DNA of 17,392 nt from an uncultured Acetatifactor sp. (GTDB lineage: Bacteria > Bacillota > Clostridia > Lachnospirales > Lachnospiraceae): contig CANQSE010000012.1 in the NCBI GenBank assembly GCA_947626405.1, positions 1-17,392 on the forward strand. The letters are read 5' to 3'. The notes below the pieces were generated by a model that saw nothing but the letters and a program-made list of their open reading frames with translations, had not been told where the DNA came from and searched no databases. A program made the translations under genes and the position numbers. Positions 6,177-13,545 of the stretch are shown here, in pieces (the stretch's first letter is position 1; every line of letters begins with the position of its first letter).

Positions 6177-8339
6177 TCACGCCCTCACCCAGACGGTCAT
6201 TTCACCCTCGCCTCTGTTGTTCCAGGCATAATACGGCACGAGAGTCAGAGTGATCTCCTTCCCGTGAACGGGCTCATAGCTTTGGTACAACTCCCCTTCC
6301 CTCTCGGGATCCTGAAGCCCCGGCACCTTTAACACGCACATCTCATGCCCGAGCTTATCTGTTTTTTCAACCGATACCGCCTTGCTGCAAAATGCGCCGT
6401 CAGCAAAAAGCCTTGACACATCCGCCCTTTTGAGGTGCAGGTTGTTTCCGTTGTCGGCCTCCTCCATGCAATAGCATACAGGGCCTCTCAGGAAAGCCGC
6501 CTTTCCGATATCCTCCCTCACTCTTGTGTCCGCGCCGGCCATGCGCACCTCCATGGGGAAGGTGAGACGGATTTCGTCGCCGTCGCAGAAGCTTCCCGTC
6601 AGATAAAGATAACCCTTCTCAAACCTTGCGCGGATCCTTTCATCATCTCCCGCTTTGCCGGAAAGCTCCGCGCTGCGCGTCTCACCGCTTCCCGCCGTTT
6701 TAACCTTCCAGCTCCCCAGAGAAGCGCCCTTTGCAAAGACGTCCGCCTGCGCCTCGCCGCACCAGCCGGGCACCCTGAAAGCGAGCGTTCCCTGTACATT
6801 CTCCTCTGCACACAGCGTAAAATTTGCGCTCCCTTCCCATGGGAAAGCGCTCTCCTGCCGGATTTTAAGAGATTTTCCTCCCAGCCTGCAGCTCATACTG
6901 TTTCCGACGTACAAATGGGTGTACAGCGTGTCTTCTCCAACCGTATATACATATGCTCCGATTGAGCTTACTATCCTTGCAATATTCGGAGGGCAGCATG
7001 CGCACCCGAACCACTTCTGACGCACGCTCTTTACATGGGCTTTTCTCTCGTCCTCATGACATGCCCGCGGAAATACCTCGAGCGGATTTACATAAAAGAA
7101 GCTTTTCCCGTCAAGCGCCATTCCCGCCAGAACCGTGTTGTAAAGGGCAAGCTCCATCACGTCGCCGTATTCCCCCACAGCCTCAATCTCAAGCATACGC
7201 CTGGCAAAAAATGCCAGTCCTATAGCGGCGCATGTCTCCGAGTACGCCGTGTCGGCCGGAAGATCATACGGGAATGAAAAAGCCTCCCCCACATGCGTCG
7301 CGCCGATTCCACCGGTTATGTAAAGCTTTTCTTTTACAATGCTGTCCCACAGTCTCCTGCATGCCGCGTACAGCTCCTTATCGTTTTTCAGTCTGGCGAC
7401 ATCCGCCATTCCGCTGTAGAGGTATACGGCCCTCACCGCATGGCCCACGGCTTCCGACTGCTCTCTCACCGGAAGATGCGCCTGGTGATAGAAATGACGC
7501 AGTCCGTCACCCGGCTCGCGGTACGGTCTTCCCTCGTACTGCGCCCTTTCCTTCTCCTCCTCGTCGAAGTAATACGGTCTGCGTCCCCGCATGTCAAGGA
7601 AGAATCCTGCAAGCTCCAGATACTTTTTCTCACCCGTCACCTCATAGAGCCTTGCAAGCGCCATCTCCGCAATCTCATGGCCCGGATAGCCCTTGCTCTG
7701 ACCCTCGCCCGGACCGAAATGCTTCCCTATGAAATCAGCGTATTTCTCCGCCGCCTTTAAAAGCCTGTCCTTTCCTGTGGCCTGATAGTACGCCACGGCT
7801 CCTTCCGCAAGATGCCCGAAGCAGTAGAGCTCATGGTGATCCCTCAGATTGGTAAATATCCTGTCCATTCCGTTTATTATATAATACGTATCAAGATAGC
7901 CGTCTTCCGACTGAGCCGCGCACACAATCTCAATCGCTTCGTCCGCCGTCTTTTCCAGCTCGGGATCGGGATGATTCATAAGAGAATACCCCACGGCCTC
8001 GATCCACTTGGAAAAGTCGCTGTCCTGGAAGACAAATCCGTAAAACTTGTCAGGATCGGGGTTAGCCGGATCCTCTGGAAGCGCCTGAAATCCCCGAAAT
8101 GTATATGCCGGCGCAATGAAGTCCTTTCCCTTTTCCCTCTTTTCGCGCATCAGGCGTCCCGCCGTCCTGAAATTGCGCATACAATAGCTCGGTTCCGCCT
8201 CCGGTATCCTGTCGTTTAACGCATCCCACTGATAGGGAATTACCTCGCGGCGCACAAGCTCCTGTTCCCTTCCCCAGAACCCGTCCGTGACATGGATGTT
8301 TTTCAAATCCACAGGTACGCTGAATCCTTTTTCCTCCAT
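6177..8339 (-). CDS. GH127 beta-L-arabinofuranosidase
   Basis: 720 residues with no signal peptide, so cytoplasmic. It removes terminal beta-L-arabinofuranose from arabino-oligosaccharides. The N-terminus (DLKNIHVTDGFWGREQELVR) is the family lead. The (alpha/alpha)6 catalytic domain carries LRDHHELYCFGHLAEGAVAY. In Bifidobacterium HypBA1 the Zn ligands are Glu338, Cys340, Cys417 and Cys418, with Cys417 as nucleophile and Glu322 as acid/base. Here the corresponding residues are Glu368 and Cys370 (YSETCAA), Cys448/Cys449 (CACCPPNIAR) and Glu352 (VGEAF), at nearly constant offset, so the active site is intact. The C-terminal 200 residues form beta-sandwich modules. Start: GGAGG lies 8 nt upstream. 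It has its own promoter and no obvious terminator before the xylB promoter, so read-through into the operon is possible. Confidence 0.93.
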   Translation of the reverse strand: MEEKGFSVPVDLKNIHVTDGFWGREQELVRREVIPYQWDALNDRIPEAEPSYCMRNFRTAGRLMREKREKGKDFIAPAYTFRGFQALPEDPANPDPDKFYGFVFQDSDFSKWIEAVGYSLMNHPDPELEKTADEAIEIVCAAQSEDGYLDTYYIINGMDRIFTNLRDHHELYCFGHLAEGAVAYYQATGKDRLLKAAEKYADFIGKHFGPGEGQSKGYPGHEIAEMALARLYEVTGEKKYLELAGFFLDMRGRRPYYFDEEEKERAQYEGRPYREPGDGLRHFYHQAHLPVREQSEAVGHAVRAVYLYSGMADVARLKNDKELYAACRRLWDSIVKEKLYITGGIGATHVGEAFSFPYDLPADTAYSETCAAIGLAFFARRMLEIEAVGEYGDVMELALYNTVLAGMALDGKSFFYVNPLEVFPRACHEDERKAHVKSVRQKWFGCACCPPNIARIVSSIGAYVYTVGEDTLYTHLYVGNSMSCRLGGKSLKIRQESAFPWEGSANFTLCAEENVQGTLAFRVPGWCGEAQADVFAKGASLGSWKVKTAGSGETRSAELSGKAGDDERIRARFEKGYLYLTGSFCDGDEIRLTFPMEVRMAGADTRVREDIGKAAFLRGPVCYCMEEADNGNNLHLKRADVSRLFADGAFCSKAVSVEKTDKLGHEMCVLKVPGLQDPEREGELYQSYEPVHGKEITLTLVPYYAWNNRGEGEMTVWVRA

Positions 8340-8388
8340 TTACCAATCCTCCGTTTTAAATCTGGAATAAAACCCTTTTGCTCCTTTT

Positions 8389-8417
8389 ATTATTTATCAT
8401 TTACGGGGATTTTTCAA
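8389..8417 (-). promoter_or_regulatory. Promoter of the GH127 gene
   Basis: Minus strand TTGAAA (8412-8417), 17-bp spacer, AATAAT (8389-8394). It lies about 50 nt upstream of the GH127 start. Confidence 0.55.
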
Positions 8418-8447
8418 GCAATTTTGACGGCGCAATGCCAATTCGGC

Positions 8448-8467
8448 GCGCAGTTTCGCTTCTGCGC
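8448..8467. promoter_or_regulatory. Inverted repeat between the divergent GH127 and histidine kinase promoters (possible operator)
   Basis: GCGCAG-N8-CTGCGC is a perfect 6-bp inverted repeat. It sits upstream of the GH127 -35 box (8412-8417) and just upstream of the weak kinase promoter (8476-8504). It is placed where a sugar regulator or activator could bind. No known consensus was matched. Confidence 0.35.
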
Positions 8468-8475
8468 TGTTTATG

Positions 8476-8504
8476 TGGATTTTTACAAAAAATCATGATA
8501 CAAT
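8476..8504 (+). promoter_or_regulatory. Possible promoter of the hybrid histidine kinase
   Basis: A good -10, TACAAT (8499-8504), lies 17 bp after a weak -35, TGGATT (8476-8481). The kinase start codon is 45 nt downstream. The poor -35 suggests a weak or activator-dependent promoter. Confidence 0.4.
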
Positions 8505-8549
8505 TTAACCAAGTACCGTGATCTGATATCAAAAATATAGGAGTTTATT

Positions 8550-11123
8550 ATGCCTGCAAAAAACAACAAGGCCTTACTCAGAGAAAAAAGTCTTGCCGCA
8601 ACCGTACTTTTCTGTATTCTGTTTGTGATTCTTTTAATCCTGACCTATTTCCTTATAAGCAGAATCGGCGAACAGCGCTGCCTGACCCGCATGGAGGAAG
8701 GTGTAAACACCGTCATAGACGAGGTCGCGCAAAAGCTCAGCAGGGACAGCGAAATATTAAATATAGCCGCAAATATGCTGGCGGACGAAGACGATTTTGA
8801 CATAGAGACAATCCGCGACACCATGACCAACCTGTCGCCGCTTCTGACCACCATGCAGATCAACGTTGTGCTTCCCGACAACACCGTGATAACTCCCAGG
8901 GGAAACACTTTAAACAACATCGGCAAAATTGACTTTGAAAAGGAAGCTGCCCTCAACGAGCATATGTCGGATCGCATGGTGAGCGTTACGGACGACAGCA
9001 CAATGCTTTTAAGGCACTATGTACCCGTGATAAAGGACGGACGCACGGTTGCGCTTATCTACGGCGTCACGTTTCTCGACGACCTTCCGGACGCCCTTAA
9101 CATTTCCAACATCTACAACGCAAGCGCAAGCGTCTGCATAATCGACACAAAAAACGGCGACATGATAATGGACACCTGGCACGGGGAGCTTGGCAACCTT
9201 AACGAAATCACATCCTACAGGACCAAAGGCGGCGAAAGCTGGCTTAAGAAGCGCCAGGAGATACTCGACCGCATGACCGGACATGTGATTGTAATGTCCG
9301 ATGCCACCAAAGAGTGGTCTTATCTCTACTACGCTCCCATCGATGTCAACCAGTGGACCATCATGGTTTCCGTACCGGTAAAGGAAGCCTTCGCCCAGCT
9401 TTTTGCAATTCAAAGGGTATGCTATGTGGCGGGAGCCATTGCACTTGTAATGCTTATCCTGTATTACCTTCTTATGAGGAAAAATGCCATAAGCGTCGTA
9501 AACAGGGCCGTCGAAACCGCCGTGCTGGAGGAAAAGCTTCAGAAGGCCGAGGCTGCGGAGCGGGCAAAGACCATGTTCCTCTCCAACATGTCGCACGATA
9601 TCCGCACGCCCATGAACGCCATCATAGGCTTTACCACGCTGGCGCAGGCAAATATTGACAACAAAGCCCGCGTGCAGGAATATCTGTCCAAAATAATGTC
9701 CTCGGGCACTCATCTTTTAAGTCTGATAAACGACATTCTGGATATGAGCCGAATCGAGAGCGGAAGACTCAACATCGAGGAAAAGGAATGTACCATTTCC
9801 GACATATTCAGGGATATGCGAAATATTCTTCAGACTCAGATGCAGGCAAAGCAGCTAAGCTTCTATATGGACACCATTGACGTAACCGACGAGGATATCT
9901 GCTGCGACAAGCTTCATCTCAATCAGGTGCTGTTAAACCTGTTAAGCAACGCCATAAAATTCACTCCGTCCGGCGGCTCCGTCTTTCTTACCGTCCGCCA
10001 GAATCCCTCAACCGCGCCCGGCTACGGGGACTACGAGATACGTGTTAGAGATACCGGCATCGGCATGAGCGAGGAATTTGTACAGCACGTGTTTGAGCCG
10101 TTTGAGCGCGAGAGGACCTCGACGGACAGCGGTATTCAGGGCACGGGACTCGGCATGGCGATCACAAAGAGCATCATTGACGCCATGGGCGGTACAATCG
10201 AAGTAAAAACGGAGCAGGGCAAAGGGACGGAATACATCATAAAGCTGAAGCTGCGTCTGCAGTCGGAACACAAAAATATAGAAAATTCACCTGAGCTTTC
10301 CGGACTTCGGGCGCTGGTAGTGGACGACAGCTTCAACACCTGCGACAGCGTCACGAAAATGCTGACCCAGCTCGGCATGCACGTAGAATGGACGCTCCGC
10401 GGCAGGGACGCCATACTCTATGCCAGACAGTCAATTGAAATGAAGGATGAATTTAAAGTATACATCGTAGACTGGTCGCTTCCGGATTTAAACGGTATAG
10501 AGGTTGTAAGACAGCTTCGAGCCGTGGTGGGACAAAACGTTCCCATAATAATTCTCACCGCCTACGACTGGAGCATTTTTGAAAGCGATGCGCGCGATGC
10601 CGGAGCGACCGCGTTCTGCAACAAGCCGATCTTTGCATCCGAACTGCGAAGCGCCCTCATAAACGCAATTTCGGGGAAATCCTCCAAAGCTCCCGGATCC
10701 GAAGGGCTCCTTCCCGATCCGGACGCGGAACTTAAGGGAAAGCGGCTCCTCCTGGTTGAGGACAATGAACTCAACCGAGAGATTGCGCAGGAAATCCTTG
10801 AGGAGAGCGGTTTTATCGTTGAGACGGCCCATGACGGGGCAGAGGCCGTGGAAAAGGTGAAAAAATCCCCGCACGGTTATTACAGTCTGGTGCTTATGGA
10901 CATTCAGATGCCCGTTATGAACGGATATGAGGCCACCCGCGCCATCCGTGCGCTGGAAGACAGGGTTCTTGCCGGCATACCGATTGTGGCAATGACCGCA
11001 AACGCCTTTGAAGAAGACCGCAGGACGGCGCTTGAGAGCGGTATGAACGCCCATGTATCAAAACCGATTGACGTTCAAAAGCTCATGGGTGTACTTCACT
11101 CTCTGTTAAAGCAGGTTCCCTGA
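8550..11123 (+). CDS. Membrane hybrid sensor histidine kinase with two receiver domains
   Basis: 857 residues. TM1 is about 15-37. An extracellular sensor region of about 40-285, probably dCache-like, ends in YYAPIDVNQWTIMVSVPV. TM2 is about 288-308, followed by a short coiled linker. The HisKA domain has SHDIRTPMNAIIGF with phospho-acceptor His349. The HATPase domain has N-box Asn467, DTGIGM (501-506) and GTGLGM (531-536). Receiver 1 (about 586-705) has Asp592/Asp593, Asp641 and Lys692. Receiver 2 (about 731-850) has Glu737/Asp738, Asp784, Thr816 and Lys838. All key residues are present. AGGAG lies 6 nt upstream of the ATG. No DNA-binding response regulator is adjacent. The protein stops right after receiver 2. 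An HPt-like fragment lies downstream in another frame behind a repeat array, so a C-terminal HPt was probably lost. The phosphorelay partner is therefore encoded elsewhere. Confidence 0.93.
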   Translation: MPAKNNKALLREKSLAATVLFCILFVILLILTYFLISRIGEQRCLTRMEEGVNTVIDEVAQKLSRDSEILNIAANMLADEDDFDIETIRDTMTNLSPLLTTMQINVVLPDNTVITPRGNTLNNIGKIDFEKEAALNEHMSDRMVSVTDDSTMLLRHYVPVIKDGRTVALIYGVTFLDDLPDALNISNIYNASASVCIIDTKNGDMIMDTWHGELGNLNEITSYRTKGGESWLKKRQEILDRMTGHVIVMSDATKEWSYLYYAPIDVNQWTIMVSVPVKEAFAQLFAIQRVCYVAGAIALVMLILYYLLMRKNAISVVNRAVETAVLEEKLQKAEAAERAKTMFLSNMSHDIRTPMNAIIGFTTLAQANIDNKARVQEYLSKIMSSGTHLLSLINDILDMSRIESGRLNIEEKECTISDIFRDMRNILQTQMQAKQLSFYMDTIDVTDEDICCDKLHLNQVLLNLLSNAIKFTPSGGSVFLTVRQNPSTAPGYGDYEIRVRDTGIGMSEEFVQHVFEPFERERTSTDSGIQGTGLGMAITKSIIDAMGGTIEVKTEQGKGTEYIIKLKLRLQSEHKNIENSPELSGLRALVVDDSFNTCDSVTKMLTQLGMHVEWTLRGRDAILYARQSIEMKDEFKVYIVDWSLPDLNGIEVVRQLRAVVGQNVPIIILTAYDWSIFESDARDAGATAFCNKPIFASELRSALINAISGKSSKAPGSEGLLPDPDAELKGKRLLLVEDNELNREIAQEILEESGFIVETAHDGAEAVEKVKKSPHGYYSLVLMDIQMPVMNGYEATRAIRALEDRVLAGIPIVAMTANAFEEDRRTALESGMNAHVSKPIDVQKLMGVLHSLLKQVP

Positions 11124-11133
11124 AATCAATCGT

Positions 11134-11536
11134 GAGAACATCGTCAGTACCGGGCGTGACTTGCAAGGAATATGCTAGACTGCTACGCGCGACTCCGTCA
11201 TATCCAGCCCGGCAATGTCGATGTTCTCCTGACAGACCGTGCGGGCACGTCGGCACTTGGCGAGGTACTTTCGAGCCTGGTGTCCGTTACGTGCTAAGCC
11301 GAGCGGAAGCGCGTCTGCCGGGAGAACATCGTCAGTACCGGGCGTGACTTGCAAGGAAAATGCTAGGCTGCTATGCGCCTTTCCGTCGTATCCAGACCGG
11401 CAATGTCGATGTTCTCCTGACAGACCGTGCGGGCACGTCGGCACCTGGCGAGGTACTTTCGAGCCTGGTGTCCGTTACGTGCTAAGCCGAGCGGAAGCGC
11501 GTCTGTCAGGAGAACATCGACATTGCCGGGCTGGAT
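11134..11536. repeat. 188-bp alternating direct/inverted repeat array
   Basis: Unit 1 (11134-11321) and unit 2 (11322-11509) align without gaps with 11 differences in 188 bp (about 94% identity). A third partial copy starts at 11510. The core GAGAACATCG is direct at 11134, 11322 and 11510 and inverted (CGATGTTCTC) at 11219 and 11407, so spacing alternates 85/103 bp. A perfect 36-bp inverted repeat pairs 11202-11237 with 11501-11536. The copy at 11390-11425 matches the same right arm with one mismatch around a 75-nt loop, so RNA or single-stranded DNA would form large hairpins. Differences cluster in the 85-bp segment (about 11180-11197 against 11368-11385). The array is visibly more GC-rich than its flanks. 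No transposase or reverse transcriptase lies nearby. The element family is not recognised. Together with the sequence up to 11709 it fills the only gene-free stretch longer than 300 bp. Confidence 0.92.
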
Positions 11537-11608
11537 AAGGCGGAGGGGCTGAACCGTTACGATTTATACCTAAAAATTGTGCTTAAGAATTTCAAATTAA
11601 GCTTGTAA
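11486..11608 (+). pseudogene. Relic of a histidine-phosphotransfer (HPt) domain, 5' part only
   Basis: An open stretch without a start codon reads ENIDIAGLDKAEGLNRYD and then LYLKIVLKNF before TAA (11606-11608). This resembles the first helices of HPt domains at the end of hybrid kinases (pattern GLxRxxGD..LYLxIL..F), with the usual GGD turn shortened and everything after it missing, including the phospho-acceptor His helix. Removing the 376 bp between the first and third GAGAACATCG puts PEINRENIDIAGLD directly after the kinase's last codons, one base out of the kinase frame. I therefore read it as the kinase's former C-terminal HPt, broken by a frameshift and the array. The resemblance is by eye over about 30 residues, so chance similarity remains possible. 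Confidence 0.45.
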
Positions 11609-11632
11609 ATCAACTATATATTGTGGTACAAT
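11603..11632 (+). promoter_or_regulatory. Promoter of the tocopherol-cyclase-like gene
   Basis: TTGTAA (11603-11608), 18-bp spacer, TACAAT (11627-11632). The -35 box includes the stop codon of the HPt-like relic. The leader to the start codon at 11710 is about 70 nt and contains the palindrome CTCCCGGGAG. Confidence 0.6.
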
Positions 11633-11709
11633 AAGGGGGATAAGTACGAAATGTTGTTGCCGATGATCTGACTCCCGGGAGCCCGTCTCCCCAGGAAGCG
11701 AGAAAACCA

Positions 11710-12870
11710 ATGAATCAGTCCGACCTGAAGCGAAATTCACATATGCTGCGGGGTTCCCTGTCCAAACGAGGCTATATGCGCTGGTGGCATTCCTTTTCGG
11801 GTGTAAGCGCCGAAAGCGGGGAAACTCGCACTTTTTTTGTTGAATTTTTCCTTATTAATCCCGGACTGGATCGCGGAAAAGCCATTCTCGGTCTCCATCC
11901 CTATTATCGCAGACGCGGCATAAAGCCCTCATACGTGATGATAAAGGCAGGAGTCTATCCCGGAGACGACGGACAGCCGGGCAGACAGCTCCACGCGTTT
12001 TATTCCGCTTCCGCCTTAAACGCCACAAAATGTCCTCTCATTATGCAGGTTGGCGACTGTACATACAGGGAAGACAGGATAACGGGCAGAGTGGAGGTTA
12101 CAGAGCAGGAGGCACGCCGCCGCTGCATGATGAGCGACGCCGGATCAATGGAATGGGATCTTGAGGTATATAAAGCCGTATCGTGCCATACCGGTTTTCT
12201 GGCGGGACGTCTGAGCCGCTTTTTAAACGCTCTCGACAGCTACTGGCACGGCGAGGGCATCCGCAGCTTTTTCCGCGGGACGGTGACTCTTGACGGAGAA
12301 CAGTATGTTGTAAACGCTGACACAAGCTACGGCTACGCGGACAAGCACTGGGGCCGCAGCTTCAACAAACCATGGCTTCAGTTTGCCTGCTGTTCGCTGA
12401 CAAGCAGACGGACGGGCAGAGAGCTGCGCCACTCCGCGCTTGCCGTAAACGGCTGCTGCCCCCGGTTCCTGTTTATTCCACTGAGACGCCGTCTGATGAT
12501 ACAGCTTTCATATACCGGAGAGAGCATCGACTTCGGATTCGGCAGGAATTTTCCTTTCGGGAAATGCAGATGGGAGACAAAGGAAACCGGAAAACGCTTT
12601 ATATGGCATATCATGGCGCGCAACCGGCAATACATGATAAAGATATCAGGAAGCTGCACAAAGGAAAAGATGCTTAAGCTTAAGTACGAAAACCCAGACG
12701 GCGGGCGGTCGCGCACCCCTCTCCAGTCCGGCGGCTCAGGCATAGGGACCGTGGAGATCTACCGCATCGTAAAAGGAGAGCGTGAGCTGCTCGATACGCT
12801 GGATATGACAAACGCCCTCTGCATTTACCGCGCCCAGGGCAAAAAGCCCCACGCAGACAGGATGTCTTAG
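11710..12870 (+). CDS. Tocopherol cyclase-like protein
   Basis: 386 residues, soluble, no signal peptide. The N-terminal block RGYMRWWHSFSGVS (20-33) followed by FFVEFFLINPG, and the central block VNADTSYGYADKHWGRSF (201-218) with NKPWLQF, match the tocopherol-cyclase-like family (Pfam PF14249). That family is a two-part lipocalin-like barrel named after the plant/cyanobacterial vitamin E enzyme. A fermentative Firmicute is not expected to make tocopherol, so the bacterial substrate is probably another lipid or isoprenoid; the sequence does not say which. Start 11710 follows AGGAAG at a long spacing (11 nt), which is suboptimal; a slightly later ATG (His-Met at codon 12) is an alternative. 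The gene converges on the Rrf2 gene with an 18-bp gap and no terminator. Confidence 0.75.
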   Translation: MNQSDLKRNSHMLRGSLSKRGYMRWWHSFSGVSAESGETRTFFVEFFLINPGLDRGKAILGLHPYYRRRGIKPSYVMIKAGVYPGDDGQPGRQLHAFYSASALNATKCPLIMQVGDCTYREDRITGRVEVTEQEARRRCMMSDAGSMEWDLEVYKAVSCHTGFLAGRLSRFLNALDSYWHGEGIRSFFRGTVTLDGEQYVVNADTSYGYADKHWGRSFNKPWLQFACCSLTSRRTGRELRHSALAVNGCCPRFLFIPLRRRLMIQLSYTGESIDFGFGRNFPFGKCRWETKETGKRFIWHIMARNRQYMIKISGSCTKEKMLKLKYENPDGGRSRTPLQSGGSGIGTVEIYRIVKGERELLDTLDMTNALCIYRAQGKKPHADRMS

Positions 12871-12888
12871 AAAGATCTGCCCGCACGT

Positions 12889-13326
12889 TTAAATGCTGTA
12901 ATCGAAGCTGCCCTCGCGCCGTCTGCGCTTCTCAACCAGGTCAGCTACGGTCACATTGTCTATCACGCTGTTTATCGCCCTGTATAAATCTCTCCAGACC
13001 TCCAGAGTTTCGCATGTATCGCATTGTTCACATTCCGAACCGTCCTCAAGGCACGCAACCGGCGCCATTGAGCCCTCCGTCAGCCTGAGTATCATGCCAA
13101 CCGTGTACTCGGCGGGATCTCTTGCAATCCTGTATCCTCCCTGTGCCCCGCGTACGCTTTTTACGTAACCGGCCTTATTTAATATTGCGATGATCTGTTC
13201 AAGATATTTTTCTGAAATGTCCTGTCTGGCCGCGATATCCTTGACCTTGATGCACTCGCCGTTATTGTTAAGCGCAAGATCCAGCATGACCCGCACCGCA
13301 TATCTTCCCTTTGTGGAAATTTTCAT
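12889..13326 (-). CDS. Rrf2 family transcriptional regulator with a cysteine cluster
   Basis: 145 residues, typical Rrf2/IscR/CymR length. The N-terminal winged helix-turn-helix begins MKISTKGRYAVRVMLDLA. Its recognition helix region is DISEKYLEQIIAILNKAGYV, and the wing is SVRGAQGGYRIAR. Cys92, Cys99, Cys102 and Cys105 (ACLEDGSECEQCDTCETLEVW) lie where IscR binds its [2Fe-2S] cluster (Cys92, Cys98, Cys104, His107 in E. coli), so iron-sulfur or redox sensing is plausible. AGGAG lies 6 nt upstream of the ATG. The usual partner cysteine desulfurase gene is not adjacent. A near-perfect palindrome just downstream of its own promoter suggests autorepression. Confidence 0.92.
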   Translation of the reverse strand: MKISTKGRYAVRVMLDLALNNNGECIKVKDIAARQDISEKYLEQIIAILNKAGYVKSVRGAQGGYRIARDPAEYTVGMILRLTEGSMAPVACLEDGSECEQCDTCETLEVWRDLYRAINSVIDNVTVADLVEKRRRREGSFDYSI

Positions 13327-13374
13327 GTGTCTCTCCTTTTATAACCGCAGCGTCTTTTGCACACTCTGTGCTAA

Positions 13375-13397
13375 ATTCCCACTAAACTTGTAGGAAT
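13375..13397. promoter_or_regulatory. Probable Rrf2 operator (autoregulation)
   Basis: ATTCCCAC-N7-GTAGGAAT is an inverted repeat with 7 of 8 matching positions in each arm. It lies 12-34 bp downstream of the -10 box of the rrf2-type gene, where a bound dimer would block early transcription. Size and symmetry fit Rrf2-family sites. The exact regulator-site pairing is inferred from position. Confidence 0.6.
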
Positions 13398-13408
13398 GTT
13401 ATGAATTT

Positions 13409-13437
13409 ATCATACTGCCTTCTGTGCCCTTTGTCAA
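13409..13437 (-). promoter_or_regulatory. Promoter of the Rrf2-family regulator gene
   Basis: Minus strand TTGACA (13432-13437), 17-bp spacer, TATGAT (13409-13414), nearly consensus. A strong core promoter with a palindrome behind it fits a self-repressed regulator. Confidence 0.85.
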
Positions 13438-13463
13438 GAAAGCAAAACCGAAAGTTTCATACG

Positions 13464-13493
13464 TTGACAAATTTCCTCATACAGCCGTATACT
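13464..13493 (+). promoter_or_regulatory. Promoter of aroA
   Basis: TTGACA (13464-13469), 18-bp spacer, TATACT (13488-13493), about 50 nt upstream of the start codon. It is divergent from the rrf2-type promoter, with 26 bp between the two -35 boxes. Confidence 0.75.
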
Positions 13494-13545
13494 ATTATCA
13501 GCTTTTACTTTAAATTTTGTTTTATTTCCTTTTCGGAGGCAAGGG

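Noticed and set aside
6435..8219. Plus-strand open frames opposite GH127
   Set aside because: They lack ribosome binding sites and domain resemblance and lie wholly inside a well-supported gene.
9009..9713. 234-residue minus-strand open frame opposite the histidine kinase
   Set aside because: It mirrors kinase codons, has no recognisable motif, and the kinase frame shows all expected domains.
11238..11312. tRNA-like or other known RNA in the loop of the 188-bp unit
   Set aside because: No cloverleaf with proper T-arm and acceptor stem can be drawn; only short imperfect stems (such as CACC...GGTG) were seen.
11134..11536. CRISPR, integron attC or diversity-generating retroelement repeats
   Set aside because: There are no variable spacers of uniform size, no integrase or cassette genes, no reverse transcriptase, and the copy differences are not adenine-specific.
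11132..11538. Arg-rich open frames across the 188-bp array on both strands
   Set aside because: They repeat with the array, lack ribosome binding sites, and have the composition of GC-rich frame shadows; 188 is not a multiple of three so no repeat protein is encoded.
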